DNA from: an uncultured Butyricicoccus sp.
Lineage (GTDB): Bacteria > Bacillota > Clostridia > Oscillospirales > Butyricicoccaceae
Assembly (NCBI GenBank): GCA_900547195.1
Contig: URFQ01000115.1
Location: forward strand, 1-5,750
Direction of reading: 5' to 3'
DNA: 5,750 nt
Position 1 is the stretch's first letter, and each line of letters starts with the position of its first letter. The translations under genes were made by a program, and so were the position numbers. The notes below the pieces were generated by a model. The model worked only from the letters and a program-made list of their open reading frames with translations, was not told where the DNA came from and made no database searches. Positions 1-5,750 of the stretch are shown piece after piece.

Positions 1-144
1 CAAATCGTCCGGGAATCCTCTGATCAAAACAGCATGATGCCCGGCGGTGATAATATGGGCGGCGGCATGCCTGGCGGAATGCCAGGCGGTGGAGGCGGTA
101 TGCCTTCCGGCAACCGAGGCGGCGGCGGAGGCGGTATGCCGTGA
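1..144 (+). CDS. C-terminal end of a probable HlyD/MacA-family efflux adaptor (5' truncated by window)
   Basis: Only the last 47 codons are visible, in frame from base 1 to the TGA at 142-144. The residues are dominated by Gly, Met and Pro, with repeated GGMPGG-like units after a short polar stretch (QIVRESSDQNS). No folded domain can be seen here, so the assignment rests on context: an ABC ATPase and a MacB-type permease follow directly, and in such operons (Bacillus yknXYZ, Gram-negative macAB) the first gene encodes the membrane-anchored adaptor that links the permease to the extracytoplasmic space. From memory of the family, low-complexity Gly/Met tails occur on adaptors of this kind in Clostridia. 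The tail is probably disordered and extracytoplasmic. Its Gly codons also supply the GGAGG upstream of the ATPase start. The gene could instead be another kind of secreted or membrane protein ending in a Gly-rich tail. Confidence 0.7.
   Translation, partial: QIVRESSDQNSMMPGGDNMGGGMPGGMPGGGGGMPSGNRGGGGGGMP
91..140 (+). repeat. Short direct repeats encoding the Gly/Met/Pro tail
   Basis: The 14-base string GGAGGCGGTATGCC occurs exactly at 91-104 and again at 127-140. With the five bases before each copy the match is 18 of 19. The repeat underlies the GGGMP units of the adaptor tail and suggests that the tail grew by slippage or short duplications. The second copy carries the ribosome binding site of the next gene. 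Confidence 0.8.
127..131 (+). promoter_or_regulatory. Ribosome binding site of the ABC ATPase, embedded in adaptor Gly codons
   Basis: GGAGG lies inside the coding sequence of the adaptor tail, 9 bases before a GTG at 141 and 12 bases before the ATG at 144. The GTG overlaps the adaptor stop by four bases (GTGA) and the ATG by one (TGATG). Both layouts are typical of translational coupling. Spacing favours GTG and codon preference favours ATG, so the start is uncertain by one codon. Confidence 0.55.
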
Positions 145-866
145 TGAAACAGCAGGCCGGCGCACCACTGATTGAACTGCGCAATATTTACAAAATTTAC
201 TATATGGGTGATACCGAAGTGCATGCCTCCGACGGCGTATCGCTGTCCATTTATAAAGGAGAATTTGTCGCAATTGTCGGCCAGTCCGGCTCGGGAAAAT
301 CTACGCTCATGAATATTATCGGCTGTCTGGATGTTCCGACAAGCGGCTCCTATTTTCTGAACGGAGAAGACGTATCCGAACTGACCGACGACGAGCAGGC
401 CGAAATCCGCAACAAGACGCTTGGGTTTATCTTTCAGCAGTATAATCTGATTCCAAAGCTGTCGGTGCAGGAAAATGTTGAGTTATCACTGCTTTATGCT
501 GGAGTTCCAGCGGATGAACGCGCCCGCCGCGCTCAATTCCAGCTTGACCGTGTCGGTTTGAAGGGGAAATACAAAAACCTTCCCAATCAGCTTTCCGGCG
601 GCCAGCAGCAACGTGTATCGATTGCACGCGCACTGGCCGGCGACCCGTCGGTCATTTTAGCGGATGAGCCGACTGGCGCGCTGGACAGCCGCACAAGCCG
701 TGAAGTCCTTGATTTTCTACAGCAGCTCAACGCGGAAGGAAATACGATTGTCCTCATTACCCACGATAACAGCATTGCCGCAGAGGCGCAGCGCGTCGTG
801 CGCGTCGCGGACGGAAAGATAATTTTTGACGGGCCGGCACATGACGCATTTCCGAGGGGGGATTGA
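144..866 (+). CDS. ABC transporter ATP-binding protein, MacB/LolD/YknY type
   Basis: This is the cytoplasmic ATPase that powers the downstream permease by binding and hydrolysing ATP as a dimer. Numbered from GTG 141 (241 residues), all key motifs are intact: Walker A GQSGSGKST at 47-55, Q-loop FQQ at 98-100, signature LSGGQQQR at 151-158, Walker B VILADE at 171-176 with catalytic E176, D-loop GALD at 179-182 and the H-loop histidine H208 in LITHD. The N-terminal pattern LIELRNIYKIY followed by GDTEVHA is typical of the LolD/MacB/YknY subfamily. The length is normal for a free-standing subunit, unlike E. coli MacB, where ATPase and permease are fused. The gene starts on the stop codon of the putative adaptor gene and ends two bases before the permease start, so the three subunits are probably made in step. 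Chosen start is ATG 144 (240 residues), with GTG 141 equally possible. Family assignment is secure; the substrate cannot be told from sequence. Confidence 0.95.
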   Translation: MKQQAGAPLIELRNIYKIYYMGDTEVHASDGVSLSIYKGEFVAIVGQSGSGKSTLMNIIGCLDVPTSGSYFLNGEDVSELTDDEQAEIRNKTLGFIFQQYNLIPKLSVQENVELSLLYAGVPADERARRAQFQLDRVGLKGKYKNLPNQLSGGQQQRVSIARALAGDPSVILADEPTGALDSRTSREVLDFLQQLNAEGNTIVLITHDNSIAAEAQRVVRVADGKIIFDGPAHDAFPRGD

Positions 867-868
867 TT

Positions 869-2038
869 ATGGGTGTTTACCAGGCATTTAAGCTCGCGCT
901 GAAAAGCCTTGCGGGCAGCAAAATGCGCGCTTTCCTCACAATGCTCGGCATTATTATCGGCGTTGGCTCGGTCATCATTCTGGTATCCCTCATGCAGGGC
1001 ATGACCGGTGAAATGACCTCCATGTTCGAAGATATGGGAACCAATACTCTGACCGTATCGATTTTCGGACGCGGTTCATCCCGCTCGGTCGACGTGGACG
1101 ATATGTATGATCTTTACGAGGAAAACGATGCGCTTTTCCTTTCTATGAGTCCAACTGTACAAGTACAGGGTTCTGTAAAGGTGGACAGCGAGACTTATTC
1201 CTCCACCGTTTCCGGTGTTTCGGAGGATTATGCATCCATCAGCAAACTTGACCTTGAAGAAGGGCGGTTTTTGTCCTACACGGATATGGAAAATCGTTCT
1301 AAAATCGCAGTCGTTGGCTCTTATTTGAATGGCTCGGTATATGGCGGCCGCGCAGTAGGCCAGACAATCAAAATTAACGGCAATGCTTATTCCATTGTTG
1401 GCGTTTTGGCCGAGCAGGACGATTCCAGCGAAGGTTCCTCCGATGACTGCATCTATATTCCGTATACAACGGCGTCCAAGCTCAGTTTTGGCGCTATTTC
1501 AAGCTATACGTTCGCAACCAGGGATGTCTCGCTGAACAGTGCCGCGACAACGGTTCTGGACAACATGCTTTACGAAGTTTTCCAGTCGGATGATTACTAC
1601 AATATCGGTGATATGCAGGAAATGGTGGACAGCATGGAGGAAATGACCTCGATGATGACGATGGTGCTCGTTGGTATTGCCGGCATTTCCCTGCTTGTCG
1701 GCGGTATTGGGATTATGAACATCATGCTGGTCTCGGTCACGGAACGCACCCGCGAAATCGGCATTCGCAAATCGCTGGGCGCGAAAAAGCGCGACGTAAT
1801 GCGCCAGTTTGTCATCGAGGCCGGTACGACCTCCGCCTTGGGCGGCCTGATTGGGATTGTGCTCGGCATTGCGGTTGCCACCGCACTCGGCAAAGCCATC
1901 GGCATTAACGCGGAGCCTTCCATTTCCGCGGTCGGTTTGAGCTTCGGCGTATCGGTGTTCATCGGTGTGTTCTTCGGCTTCATGCCCGCAAACAAGGCAG
2001 CGAAGCTCAACCCGATCGACGCTTTGCGCCATGATTAA
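869..2038 (+). CDS. ABC transporter permease, MacB/FtsX type (YknZ-like)
   Basis: This 389-residue membrane protein is the channel-side partner of the preceding ATPase. It has the standard four-helix MacB layout: a cytoplasmic N-terminal stretch, a first membrane helix at about 22-44 (LGIIIGVGSVIILVSL), a large extracytoplasmic MacB-PCD-type domain at about 50-260, and an FtsX domain with three helices at about 264-290, 320-345 and 352-373. The loop VTERTREIGIRKSLGAKKRDV (290-310) is the strongly conserved cytoplasmic segment that contacts the ATPase, and the end NPIDALRHD is also typical. Start choice: ATG 869 has the purine run GAGGGGGG at 854-861 seven bases upstream. A TTG at 863 in the same frame would sit directly against that run and is unlikely. 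MacB-type exporters work by mechanotransmission, moving substrates already outside the membrane through the adaptor. Substrate unknown; antimicrobial peptides or toxins are known for some family members. Confidence 0.95.
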   Translation: MGVYQAFKLALKSLAGSKMRAFLTMLGIIIGVGSVIILVSLMQGMTGEMTSMFEDMGTNTLTVSIFGRGSSRSVDVDDMYDLYEENDALFLSMSPTVQVQGSVKVDSETYSSTVSGVSEDYASISKLDLEEGRFLSYTDMENRSKIAVVGSYLNGSVYGGRAVGQTIKINGNAYSIVGVLAEQDDSSEGSSDDCIYIPYTTASKLSFGAISSYTFATRDVSLNSAATTVLDNMLYEVFQSDDYYNIGDMQEMVDSMEEMTSMMTMVLVGIAGISLLVGGIGIMNIMLVSVTERTREIGIRKSLGAKKRDVMRQFVIEAGTTSALGGLIGIVLGIAVATALGKAIGINAEPSISAVGLSFGVSVFIGVFFGFMPANKAAKLNPIDALRHD

Positions 2039-2058
2039 TGCTTTGCGCCATGATTAAT
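2021..2058 (+). repeat. Perfect 19-bp tandem duplication at the permease stop codon
   Basis: The 19-base unit GCTTTGCGCCATGATTAAT is present at 2021-2039 and again, head to tail and without mismatch, at 2040-2058. The first copy encodes the last five residues (ALRHD) and TAA stop of the permease. The second is noncoding and fills much of the 46-bp gap before the SLH gene. The bases on either side of the pair differ, so the period is exactly 19. Because it lies after the stop it does not change the protein. The absence of any divergence points to a recent slippage event or to an assembly artefact. Confidence 0.95.
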
Positions 2059-2084
2059 TTTATAAACACTATTGGGGGTGCTCC

Positions 2085-3950
2085 ATGAAAAAACTGCTTT
2101 CCTTTGTGCTGTCCGCAGTTCTAATCTGCACAGCGATTACCCTGCCAGCCTCTGCTGCATCGGATACCGCCAGCGATGCCGTCATCGAACAGGTGATTGG
2201 CGCGCTGGGCATTATGACCGGTGATGAAAACGGCGATCTGAACTTAACAAAAAATGTGACGCGGGCAGAATTTGCGCGCATGCTGGTTGCAGCCTCTACC
2301 TATAAGGACAAGGTCTCTGCCGTCTCGAATTCCTCTCCGTTTAAGGATGTGCCATACACACACTGGGCGGCAGGCTACATTAAAACCGCAGTAGAACAGG
2401 GGTGGCTGACCGGTTATTTGGACGGCTCCTACCATCCGGATCAGACCATTACATTGGAAGAAGCGGAAACCGGCGTCCTAAAACTGCTCGGATACGGCAC
2501 AAGCGACTTTTCAGGCGCCTATCCTTACGGCCAGCTTGCGCTTGCCAAGTCTCTGAACCTGAATGAAAAAGTTACCGCCACACAGGGCGGTACGATGACC
2601 CGCCAGAACATGATGTACCTTTTCTACAACCTGCTGTCCGCTGATACGAAGGATGGCCAGCAGTACATGACCGTGCTTGGCTATTCCGCAGGAACCGATG
2701 ACAACATTGACTATTTATCGGTCATTGCCGACACCATGGACGGCCCATATGTCGTGGAAAGCGGACTATCCGCTCTGGGGCTTCCATCCAGCAATGTAAC
2801 GGTTTACCGCAACGGATATCGCTCTTCTGCGGACGAGATTCAGAAATATGACGTCGTTTACTACTCTTCCGGCCTTCAATCGATTTGGGCGTATGCCAAC
2901 GCCGTAACCGGGGTATACCGGAGCGCATCCCCAAGCGCAGCTTCTCCCACTTCGGTCACCGTCGCGGGAAGCAGCTATACGATCGGCACCGCAGAAGCGA
3001 CCCTGTCTCTATCCACTCTGGGTGAATTGAACATTGGAGATATGATCACCCTGTTGCTCGGCAAGGATGGCGATGTCGTCGCAGCACTCAGTGCCGACGA
3101 ATATGCCAGTTTTATTTATGGCGTCGTAACATCGGTGGAATATCAGACATACCAAAACGCGGTCGGCAATACGTCGACCGCGCGCACGTTAACCGTATCT
3201 TCAACCGATGGGCAGAGTTACGAAGTTCCCTGTTCCGATACAAACTATCAGGAAGAATCCATGGTTCAGGTCAGTTTTTCTGGTTCTGGCGCAACCGTAT
3301 CTGCCCTCAAAAACAAATCGCTTTCCGGCGCAGTTTCCGGAGGAAAGATTGGCAGCAAAACCATGGCGCAAGACATCCGGATTCTGGATGTCGACGAAAC
3401 CAATGCGATACGCATCTATGCGACCCGACTCATCGGTTCAACCATCGACCGCACCGATGTACGCTTTTATGCGGAAGACAGTGCTGGAGAAATCACCGAT
3501 CTAATTTTAAAGAATTTCACCGGCGACTTATACAGCTATGGAATTATTACCAGTTCCAAAGAAAGTTCGTCGGGCATGAATTTATCCGGCACGTATAAAT
3601 ATCTGGTAGCGGGAGAAACCAAGACGATTTCGACCAATGGCATGACGCTGGGTGCATCCTACGGTCCGGCACGCCTGACAATTGAGAATGGTCAGCTGTC
3701 AGCTGTCCGTGCGCTGAGTAAAATAGACGATCCGACCGCCATCACAACCCTGAGCATTACCAGCGACGAAGGCACCTGGTATTTTTCCGACACCTGCGAT
3801 GTCTACTTATATCAGAATTCTGCCTATTCCCTGCTATCCCTCACGGAACTGCAAAATAACCTTTCCAGGTATAACATAAAAGCTTATTATGATAAAGATA
3901 CGCGAGATGGAGGCCGTGTCCGTATCATAATTGCTTCTCTGAAATCTTAG
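2085..3950 (+). CDS. Secreted protein with three S-layer-homology domains and a beta-rich C-terminal region
   Basis: The 621-residue product is predicted to be exported and held on the cell wall. Residues 1-24 form a classical Sec signal peptide (MKKLL, hydrophobic core, likely cleavage after PASA). Three SLH domains follow: about 32-75 (core TRAEFARML at 59-67), 86-136 (FKDVPYTHWAAGYI, then GYLDGSYHPD), and 145-185 (ending TRQNMMYLFYNLL). SLH triplets bind pyruvylated secondary cell-wall polysaccharide in Gram-positive bacteria. The remaining roughly 430 residues are rich in Ser, Thr, Tyr and Val and look like repeated beta modules: YGVVTS at 345-350 and YGIITS at 485-490 mark two related units, and YDVVYYSSGLQSIWAY (255-270) and CDVYLYQNSAYSLLSLTEL (571-589) resemble segments seen in other clostridial SLH proteins. 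No catalytic motif is recognised. Start ATG 2085 has GGGGG at 2074-2078 six bases upstream. Only 46 bp separate it from the permease, so it is probably in the exporter operon. Role could be structural or as an envelope partner of the exporter. Confidence 0.92.
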   Translation: MKKLLSFVLSAVLICTAITLPASAASDTASDAVIEQVIGALGIMTGDENGDLNLTKNVTRAEFARMLVAASTYKDKVSAVSNSSPFKDVPYTHWAAGYIKTAVEQGWLTGYLDGSYHPDQTITLEEAETGVLKLLGYGTSDFSGAYPYGQLALAKSLNLNEKVTATQGGTMTRQNMMYLFYNLLSADTKDGQQYMTVLGYSAGTDDNIDYLSVIADTMDGPYVVESGLSALGLPSSNVTVYRNGYRSSADEIQKYDVVYYSSGLQSIWAYANAVTGVYRSASPSAASPTSVTVAGSSYTIGTAEATLSLSTLGELNIGDMITLLLGKDGDVVAALSADEYASFIYGVVTSVEYQTYQNAVGNTSTARTLTVSSTDGQSYEVPCSDTNYQEESMVQVSFSGSGATVSALKNKSLSGAVSGGKIGSKTMAQDIRILDVDETNAIRIYATRLIGSTIDRTDVRFYAEDSAGEITDLILKNFTGDLYSYGIITSSKESSSGMNLSGTYKYLVAGETKTISTNGMTLGASYGPARLTIENGQLSAVRALSKIDDPTAITTLSITSDEGTWYFSDTCDVYLYQNSAYSLLSLTELQNNLSRYNIKAYYDKDTRDGGRVRIIIASLKS

Positions 3951-4041
3951 TAAAAAAGTTTTCTGAAAAAAAGCCTCTTGTTTATCGATACTTTTGGAAA
4001 TTTAACAAATTAGACAACCTCTGTGCGGCATATACTGCCAT

Positions 4042-4049
4042 GGAGGTGA
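4042..4049 (+). promoter_or_regulatory. Strong ribosome binding site that sets a TTG start
   Basis: GGAGGTGA matches the 16S rRNA anti-Shine-Dalgarno over eight bases and stands 5 bases before TTG 4055 (8 bases counted from GGAGG). It is the best such site in the window and is the main reason for calling the short ORF that follows. An in-frame ATG at 4040 overlaps this site and has no Shine-Dalgarno of its own. Confidence 0.75.
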
Positions 4050-4054
4050 CAGCA

Positions 4055-4198
4055 TTGAGCAATCAAATTTCATTTGTACAAAAAGGCAGGCCGAAACGCC
4101 AGGAATATCTGGAAGTCCATATTCATGAAGGAAACACCCCGCTTTTTCGCATACTGCTTGAAATCCTTCAGAACCCCGGTACATCACATGGAGACTAA
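4055..4198 (+). CDS. Small protein of unknown function (47 aa) coupled to the serine recombinase
   Basis: I do not recognise this protein. The ORF runs from TTG 4055 to TAA 4196-4198 and encodes 47 residues starting MSNQISFVQKGRPKRQEY and ending LEILQNPGTSHGD. The case for a real gene is the very good GGAGGTGA at 4042-4049 and the fact that the recombinase ATG at 4188 lies inside it, overlapping by 11 bases in the +1 frame, while the recombinase has no binding site of its own. That is the layout of a translationally coupled pair. The basic patch KGRPKR at about 10-15 resembles an AT-hook core, which would fit DNA binding, and the segment LFRILLEILQ could be an amphipathic helix. No signal peptide or membrane segment is seen. 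A start at ATG 4040 would give 52 residues. It may be an accessory or regulatory factor for recombination, or merely a leader peptide whose translation delivers ribosomes to the recombinase. Confidence 0.6.
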   Translation: MSNQISFVQKGRPKRQEYLEVHIHEGNTPLFRILLEILQNPGTSHGD

Positions 4199-5741
4199 AC
4201 TTTATGCGGCGCTGTATATCCGCCTTTCAGTTGAGGACGGCGATGGAGCGGAAAGCGGATCAATTTCAACACAGCGTAAGATCCTACGCCATTATGCTGA
4301 AGAAAAAGACTTCACCATTTATGGCGAGTACGTGGATGACGGATATTCCGGTACAAATCTGGACCGGCCGGCATTTCAGCGCATGCTCCAGGCCATTGAA
4401 GCCGGACACATTAACGTCGTTATTACAAAAGACCTGTCCCGTCTCGGACGGAACAGCGCCCGTACCGCGGACTTGCTTGACGAGTATTTCCCCGCCCATC
4501 GTGTACGCTATATTTCTGTTACCGACGGATATGACTCCGGCCATTTAAACAGCGGCGCGGTGCTGGCTGCGCCGCTTATGATGGCAATGCATGAAATGTA
4601 TGCACGTGATACTTCGAACAAAATCCGCAGTGCCTTGCGTGCAAAAATGCAGGCAGGCGAGTTTATCGGCAGTTTTGCCCCGTTTGGCTATGAAAAAGAT
4701 CCGGAGAACCACAACCATTTGGTTCCGGACCCCATTGCCGCCCCTTTGGTTCAGCGAATCTTTTTACAGGCTCAAACCGGAAAAACCCCAACGCAAATCG
4801 CTGCCGCCCTGAACAGCGAGACAATCCCGTCTCCACTGGATTACCGGCACTCCAAATCAGGTACTCTGGATGCAGCGTCTTCCGTCTCCTGGCAGGCAGC
4901 CACCGTACGGAAAATTCTAAAAAATCCGGTGTATCTTGGACATTTGACACAGGGAAAAACTTCAAAGCTTTCTTTTAAAAATAAAGCAAGTATATCCGCG
5001 CCGAAGTCGGACTGGGTTGTTTCAGAAAACACCCATACCCCGCTTATTGAACCAGATTGCTGGGATACCGTCCAGCATCAACTACGCCTGCGCACGCAGC
5101 CCCGCACAAAAGGCTTCGTAAACATCTTCTCCGGAATTGCACGCTGTGCCGACTGTGGCGCTGGTATGTCAACCGTGGGAGCACGAAGCCGCAATTCTGT
5201 CGCAACACTTGCGTGCGGTGCGTACAAGCTTCACGGAAAACAAGCATGCAGTAACCACCACATCCCCTATGAAACACTGTATAACACCGTATTGCAAGCT
5301 CTGAATTCTGTGCTGAAACAATATGATGCCGAACAGCTGATGCGTCAAATACTACCTGCGCTTAACAAAGCGGCAACGATGCCTTTCCGCAAGCAGGATC
5401 GCGACAGACTTCACGAGGAAAAAAAACAGCTCATTCACAAAATAGAACAGTTATACGACGATAAATACAGCGGCCGTATTATGCCGGAATATTTTGAGCA
5501 TTTGCTCGCCCAGTACAAAAAACGAGAAAAAGCGATCTGCCATGCGCTCAGCAATCCCCCACTCTATCAAAGGGCTTTTTCTCTGGATTGTTTATTAGAG
5601 CAGCTTCATGATTTGCTCCAGCCTTCTACACTGAATGCCCGCACGCTTGCCCTGCTCATCGATCGCATCACAATCAGCCAGGGAGATTATTCTTCCAAAA
5701 CCGCGAAAATGCAGCGCATTGATATTTATCTTCGCTTTTAA
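4188..5741 (+). CDS. Large serine recombinase (resolvase/invertase superfamily, zinc-ribbon type)
   Basis: The 517-residue enzyme cuts and rejoins DNA at specific sites through a 5'-phosphoserine intermediate; such proteins integrate and excise phages and mobile elements or invert DNA segments. Domains in order: N-terminal resolvase catalytic domain at about 5-150, with nucleophile S14 and R12 in YIRLS and the arginine pair R85/R88 in KDLSRLGRN; the Recombinase DNA-binding domain at about 160-265 (GEFIGSFAPFGYEKD, later VRKILKNPVYLGHL); a zinc ribbon at about 318-356 with C320, C323, C343 and C354; a charged coiled coil at about 402-455; and a C-terminal tail with LIDRITIS and IDIYLRF as in many Firmicutes family members. 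No frameshift or missing catalytic residue is visible. ATG 4188 is chosen because the conserved fold starts there (METKLYAALYIRLS). The frame stays open back to TTG 4074, but those 38 residues are unlike the family and overlap the small gene. Translation is probably coupled to that gene. Its target sites are not identified. Confidence 0.93.
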   Translation: METKLYAALYIRLSVEDGDGAESGSISTQRKILRHYAEEKDFTIYGEYVDDGYSGTNLDRPAFQRMLQAIEAGHINVVITKDLSRLGRNSARTADLLDEYFPAHRVRYISVTDGYDSGHLNSGAVLAAPLMMAMHEMYARDTSNKIRSALRAKMQAGEFIGSFAPFGYEKDPENHNHLVPDPIAAPLVQRIFLQAQTGKTPTQIAAALNSETIPSPLDYRHSKSGTLDAASSVSWQAATVRKILKNPVYLGHLTQGKTSKLSFKNKASISAPKSDWVVSENTHTPLIEPDCWDTVQHQLRLRTQPRTKGFVNIFSGIARCADCGAGMSTVGARSRNSVATLACGAYKLHGKQACSNHHIPYETLYNTVLQALNSVLKQYDAEQLMRQILPALNKAATMPFRKQDRDRLHEEKKQLIHKIEQLYDDKYSGRIMPEYFEHLLAQYKKREKAICHALSNPPLYQRAFSLDCLLEQLHDLLQPSTLNARTLALLIDRITISQGDYSSKTAKMQRIDIYLRF

Positions 5742-5745
5742 AAGC
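5734..5745. repeat. Perfect 12-bp palindrome over the recombinase stop codon
   Basis: GCTTTTAAAAGC reads the same on both strands and contains the TAA stop (5739-5741). It has no loop, so it is not a terminator hairpin by itself. The window ends five bases later, so whether it belongs to a larger inverted repeat or a recombination site cannot be judged. Confidence 0.4.
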
Positions 5746-5750
5746 TGTTT

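Noticed and set aside
1499..2032. Minus-strand open frame of 177 codons opposite the permease gene, and another at 1597-2010
   Set aside because: Both lie wholly inside the well-supported permease gene, have low-complexity His/Arg/Asn-rich or Met/Pro/Ser-rich translations without domain motifs, and are typical antisense shadows.
3208..3504. Plus-strand 98-codon frame inside the SLH gene
   Set aside because: It is an out-of-frame shadow of the SLH protein with no ribosome binding site and no recognisable motif.
3691..3707. 7-bp tandem repeat GTCAGCT (2.4 copies) in the SLH gene
   Set aside because: It is short, lies in conserved reading frame, and encodes ordinary residues. Phase variation by slippage is conceivable but unsupported at this copy number.
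3951..3990. Rho-independent terminator after the SLH gene
   Set aside because: Only A/T-only pairings (such as TTTT-CTG-AAAA) are present, with no GC-rich stem followed by a T-run.
3999..4011. AATTT-AAC-AAATT inverted repeat in the intergenic gap
   Set aside because: Five A/T pairs with a three-base spacer are expected by chance in an AT-rich stretch. It is too short to call an operator or recombination site.
4011..4036. Possible promoter TAGACA / TATACT upstream of the small ORF
   Set aside because: The spacer is only 14 bases, and transcription from it would start at or inside the ribosome binding site. A second candidate, TTGTTT (3978) with TTTAAC (4001), has 17-base spacing but poor consensus matches. 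Neither is strong enough to annotate.
4040..4054. ATG 4040 as the start of the small ORF
   Set aside because: It overlaps the GGAGGTGA site and lacks its own upstream binding site, while TTG 4055 is ideally spaced. It is kept only as an alternative.
4074..4187. N-terminal extension of the recombinase back to TTG 4074 (38 extra residues)
   Set aside because: There is no Shine-Dalgarno before it, the family fold begins at the METKLYAALYIRLS segment, and the region is better explained by the small ORF in another frame.
4663..4965. Minus-strand open frame of 100 codons inside the recombinase gene, plus several shorter ones on both strands
   Set aside because: They overlap conserved recombinase coding sequence, and their translations show no recognisable motif.
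1..5750. CRISPR arrays, tRNA or rRNA genes, riboswitches, insertion sequences
   Set aside because: No spaced direct repeats, tRNA cloverleaf, rRNA-like sequence, riboswitch-sized leader or transposase with terminal repeats was seen by reading the window.

Overview
The window looks like a chromosomal segment from a low-to-mid GC Gram-positive anaerobe, most likely a Clostridia member of the Oscillospiraceae/Ruminococcaceae type. The clues are three S-layer-homology (SLH) domains behind a Gram-positive style signal peptide, strong GGAGG-type ribosome binding sites, an adaptor/ATPase/permease export cassette like Bacillus YknXYZ, and a large serine recombinase of the kind common in gut Firmicutes. 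The genus cannot be fixed from the sequence. All genes read on the + strand.

Positions 1-2038 hold the end of a MacAB/YknXYZ-like exporter operon. It consists of the Gly/Met/Pro-rich C-terminal tail of what is probably an HlyD/MacA-family adaptor (1-144), a complete ABC ATPase (144-866) whose start overlaps the adaptor stop, and a complete MacB/FtsX-type permease (869-2038) starting two bases after the ATPase stop. The tight packing implies one transcript and translational coupling. Together they would form a membrane complex that uses ATP to move a peptide, lipid or drug-like substrate outward.

Positions 2085-3950 encode a secreted 621-residue protein with three N-terminal SLH domains and a long beta-rich C-terminal part of unknown function. 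It follows the permease by only 46 bp with no visible terminator, so it is probably co-transcribed with the exporter. The gap contains a perfect 19-bp tandem duplication of the last codons and stop of the permease gene.

Positions 3951-4054 are a short AT-rich intergenic stretch with no convincing hairpin terminator or promoter. It is followed by a two-gene unit: a 47-codon ORF with a TTG start and a near-ideal Shine-Dalgarno sequence (4055-4198), then a large serine recombinase (4188-5741) whose ATG lies inside the small ORF and has no ribosome binding site of its own. The recombinase is intact and probably marks a mobile element or DNA-inversion locus continuing beyond the right edge. The most novel point in the window is the small unrecognised ORF, which appears to be translationally coupled to the recombinase.
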